This document shows positions 5,924 through 7,503 of a stretch of DNA of 7,503 bases, in pieces. Every line of letters starts with the position of its first letter. The stretch's first letter is position 1. The notes beneath the pieces are model-generated. The model had not been told where the DNA came from. It made no database searches and was given only the letters and a program-made list of their open reading frames with translations. This DNA is from CAYMDS01 sp964653195 (lineage in GTDB: Bacteria > Patescibacteriota > Microgenomatia > Levybacterales > UBA12049), in the NCBI GenBank assembly GCA_964653195.1, contig CAZZCX010000037.1:1-7503 (forward strand), in the 5' to 3' direction. A program made the translations under genes and the position numbers.

Positions 5924-6109
5924 TCATATATAAAAGTTTTCAGTATGTGCATTTGTTTGTAAATAGATTAGATTGCTACTTAAATTTACTATAAATGCCA
6001 ATCCCAAAACCATACCGAAGAATGTAAAAAGGGGAAGGCTAAACTTAAAGTGTGTATAATGATTAACCTTCATTATTAATGATTTTAAAAACTTGTTAAA
6101 TAATTTCAT
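5924..6109 (-). CDS. Signal-anchor start of the interrupted surface protein
   Basis: This 61-codon segment encodes a basic start, a hydrophobic helix (about 24-44, FSLPLFTFFGMVLGLAFIV), then an extracellular-looking stretch ending HTENFYI before TGA (5924-5926). It is in the same frame as the 5845-4106 body, with no frameshift. The codons directly after the TGA (NCVINDYTSTDGSC...) continue as a plausible secreted Cys-rich sequence. It is therefore best read as the 5' end of one gene of about 667 codons with a premature or read-through TGA at codon 62. ATG 6109 is the first start; ATG 6073 (MKVNHY, 49 codons) gives a more typical short basic tail before the helix and has TAAAAT (6082-6087) eight bases upstream. 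Taken alone, a 49-61-residue membrane peptide would be the alternative. Confidence 0.6.
   Translation of the reverse strand: MKLFNKFLKSLIMKVNHYTHFKFSLPLFTFFGMVLGLAFIVNLSSNLIYLQTNAHTENFYI
6082..6087 (-). promoter_or_regulatory. Possible -10 box before ATG 6073
   Basis: TAAAAT (one mismatch from TATAAT) is read on the minus strand eight bases before ATG 6073, the spacing also seen at the other starts in this window. No convincing -35 lies 16-18 bases further upstream. It supports 6073 as the start if transcripts here are leaderless, but AT-rich sequence makes chance matches common. Confidence 0.25.
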
Positions 6110-6158
6110 AAATACAGGTCAAATCGGTGGTCATAATTTGTCGAGAGATTCTTTACTA

Positions 6159-6296
6159 TCAAATTCCTGACTGAACAGAAAGTTCTCTTATGAAGAGGTT
6201 TAGGTCAAATAAATTTACTTTTCCTTCATCATCAAGATCTGCTTTTGTAGAATTAGTTCCTGGACAGGATCTAGGTGTAGGCATAAGATCACTGGT
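6159..6296 (-). repeat. Dockerin 3'-end repeat, copy 1 (partner 7366-7503)
   Basis: This 138-base segment is repeated at 7366-7503, 1207 bases away in the same orientation. By eye the 45 coding triplets differ at 22 of 135 bases, but unevenly. Two blocks are perfectly identical: 6196-6239 with 7403-7446 (44 bases) and 6268-6296 with 7475-7503 (29 bases, reaching the window edge). The similarity ends at the stop codon. The 44-base block encodes most of the second calcium loop and following helix. Confidence 0.85.
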
Positions 6297-7340
6297 GTAG
6301 CATCCATAAAGAATATTGTAGTCTAGGATATCAAGTCTATTGTCGTTATTCGTATCTCCAGTTACGAGAGTGATATTCGGAATATTTATCAAATCGCTTG
6401 ATGAAATATTTTGAATACCAGGTACCAGATATCTCAAATGTTGTTCGGTCTTAACTTTCACTGTATAACCTCCATTTGCGATATTTCCCAATTCGACAAC
6501 TCCTTGAAAATTACCACTTTCTGATGCGTATTTTATGACAGCTTCCTTGGATGCTGTTAAGCGGTTTAAACTATCATATATTTCTACAAAGGTATTTCTT
6601 TCAGGTCTTTGAGGATTTTTATTACTTAACGTACTTGATGGATTACGATTGTCTCCGCTTTGACCTATTCCATGAAGAAATACTGTAAGGTTTAATTTTA
6701 TATTCGCGGGAGTAGGCGTGCTAGTGGGTGCGGGTGTCATAGAAGGAGTAGGGGATGCGGGTTCATTTATTTTGATTATTGCAGGAACCGTAAGTCCAAG
6801 CACGTTTTGTGACGCTCCTTCGTTTGCGCCTACTGATAAAATCATTGATGTATTTTTATGATTTATTGCAGTAGTACTATTTCCGGTATGTCCAATTGTT
6901 TTGAATCTAATTGTTGCTACGCGAGTAGGTGTGACTATACCTTTCGTAGGATCACTGCCGATACTTACTGTACCTTCGACCCGTCCCGGATTTAGATAAG
7001 GTCCCTCAAATACAATAGGAAAAGCTGTGGTATTGATACTTATATCAGATGTATTTTCAACTGTAAGTATAGAAGAATCATATTCTATCGCAAATGTTAC
7101 GAAAGATGCTATAGCATCGGCAGGATCGACCATTAGATCTACATTGAAATAAGCATTGTAATCGTGAATTAAAGGAGTAGAAGTAGTTGATGAAGGACTG
7201 AAATATAAACTTGGAATTGCTGATGCCTGATTTCTGATATTCTGTCTTGTAAGAGAGAGGCTTACGATCAATCCCAAAGTGATTATTAGAACAATTCCCA
7301 GTAAAAAGGATGTTTTTTTATTTGTTAGAATATTTCGCAT
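6159..7340 (-). CDS. Anchored cohesin-linker-beta-domain-dockerin protein
   Basis: The product is 393 residues from ATG 7340 (398 from an in-frame TTG at 7355). The ATG is preferred because it begins MRNILTNKK directly before the membrane helix. Numbering from the TTG: helix 15-35, cohesin-like domain 49-196 (LMVDPAD, VSIGSDPTK, MILSVGAN), Pro/Thr linker 199-216, beta-rich domain 219-329 with HGIGxxGDxxNP and SNKNP, dockerin 332-393. The first calcium loop has D334, N336, D338, D342 and D345; the second has D373, D375, E377, N381 and D384. The inter-loop insert carries C352 and C364, matching the cysteine pair in the 2124-3380 paralogue. Its dockerin is nearly identical to that of the gene immediately upstream. 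The stop is TGA followed in frame by TAG and TAA. The upstream gene ends 25 bases before ATG 7340, which indicates one transcription unit. Confidence 0.85.
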   Translation of the reverse strand: MRNILTNKKTSFLLGIVLIITLGLIVSLSLTRQNIRNQASAIPSLYFSPSSTTSTPLIHDYNAYFNVDLMVDPADAIASFVTFAIEYDSSILTVENTSDISINTTAFPIVFEGPYLNPGRVEGTVSIGSDPTKGIVTPTRVATIRFKTIGHTGNSTTAINHKNTSMILSVGANEGASQNVLGLTVPAIIKINEPASPTPSMTPAPTSTPTPANIKLNLTVFLHGIGQSGDNRNPSSTLSNKNPQRPERNTFVEIYDSLNRLTASKEAVIKYASESGNFQGVVELGNIANGGYTVKVKTEQHLRYLVPGIQNISSSDLINIPNITLVTGDTNNDNRLDILDYNILYGCYTSDLMPTPRSCPGTNSTKADLDDEGKVNLFDLNLFIRELSVQSGI

Positions 7341-7365
7341 ATTTTGTTTATTCAACGTTCATGCT

Positions 7366-7503
7366 TTATGCACCTGATTGTACAGAAAGTTCACGTATAA
7401 ATAGGTTTAGGTCAAATAAATTTACTTTTCCTTCATCATCAAGATCAGCCTTCGTTGAGTTGTCTCCAGCGCACGATCTAGGTGTAGGCATAAGATCACT
7501 GGT
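7366..7503 (-). CDS. Dockerin-type 3' end of a further paralogue (partial)
   Basis: The last 45 codons plus TAA (7366-7368) are present; the gene continues beyond the right edge. The visible residues run TSDLMPTPRSC... then KADLDDEGKVNLFDLNLFIREL and end SVQSGA. That is the second half of a dockerin: the inter-loop cysteine and the second calcium loop (D, D, E, N and D at loop positions 1, 3, 5, 9 and 12). Only three of 45 residues differ from the end of the 6159-7340 product. By homology the rest should hold a membrane helix, cohesin, linker and beta-domain, but that is not visible here. It is the upstream neighbour of the 7340-6159 gene in the same direction. Confidence 0.8.
   Translation of the reverse strand, partial: TSDLMPTPRSCAGDNSTKADLDDEGKVNLFDLNLFIRELSVQSGA

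Noticed and set aside
5884..5926. Selenocysteine insertion at the TGA of the interrupted gene
   Set aside because: A small hairpin (GTAAT-AAATG-ATTAC) lies six bases after the TGA, but it is only 5 bp and AT-rich, and lacks the bulged U and GU-containing apical loop of bacterial SECIS elements. No selenoprotein family fits.
4106..6109. Full reassignment of UGA to glycine (genetic code 25)
   Set aside because: Only one internal TGA occurs in about 2,200 coding triplets across the window; a reassigned code would be expected to use it repeatedly.
2124..7503. A true cellulosome gene cluster
   Set aside because: Cohesins and dockerins are present, but no glycoside hydrolase, carbohydrate-binding module or multi-cohesin scaffoldin is recognisable.

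Overview
The window looks like a piece of a metagenome scaffold from a small-genome bacterium of the Candidate Phyla Radiation (Patescibacteria), most like Microgenomates. This is inferred from AT-rich DNA, near-absence of Shine-Dalgarno sequences, -10 boxes sitting almost on the start codons, and a run of single-helix-anchored secreted proteins with Thr/Pro linkers, cohesin, dockerin and SdrD-type domains. A block of exactly 100 Ns (1807-1906) marks a scaffold join of unknown real size. No rRNA, tRNA, CRISPR array or insertion sequence is visible.

Layout: one plus-strand gene at the left edge (34-780) encodes a secreted CAP/SCP-domain protein. Everything else is on the minus strand, so it is read right to left. 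At the right edge is the 3' end of a dockerin gene (7366 to beyond 7503). Next come a complete anchored cohesin-linker-beta-domain-dockerin gene (7340-6159), a large Cys-rich, propeller-like surface protein interrupted by one in-frame TGA (6109-4106), an anchored cohesin-only gene (4020-3382) and a second cohesin-dockerin gene one base downstream of it (3380-2124). After these lie the first part of a beta-carbonic-anhydrase-like gene running into the N gap (2064-1907) and, beyond the gap, an anchored SdrD_B-like Cys-rich protein (1779-865).

How they may work together (inference): the central cluster has two complete proteins that each carry a cohesin and a dockerin, one anchored protein with only a cohesin, and the dockerin end of a further paralogue. 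No glycoside hydrolase or other recognisable enzyme is fused to them. This is what a self-assembling, non-cellulosomal cell-surface array would look like: the cohesin-only protein as a cap or base, and the cohesin-dockerin proteins as chain subunits. The interrupted propeller-like protein and the SdrD_B protein would be further surface display or adhesion factors. Two other points stand out: the mosaic near-identity of two adjacent dockerin ends, which suggests gene conversion, and recurrent promoter elements consistent with leaderless or nearly leaderless transcripts.
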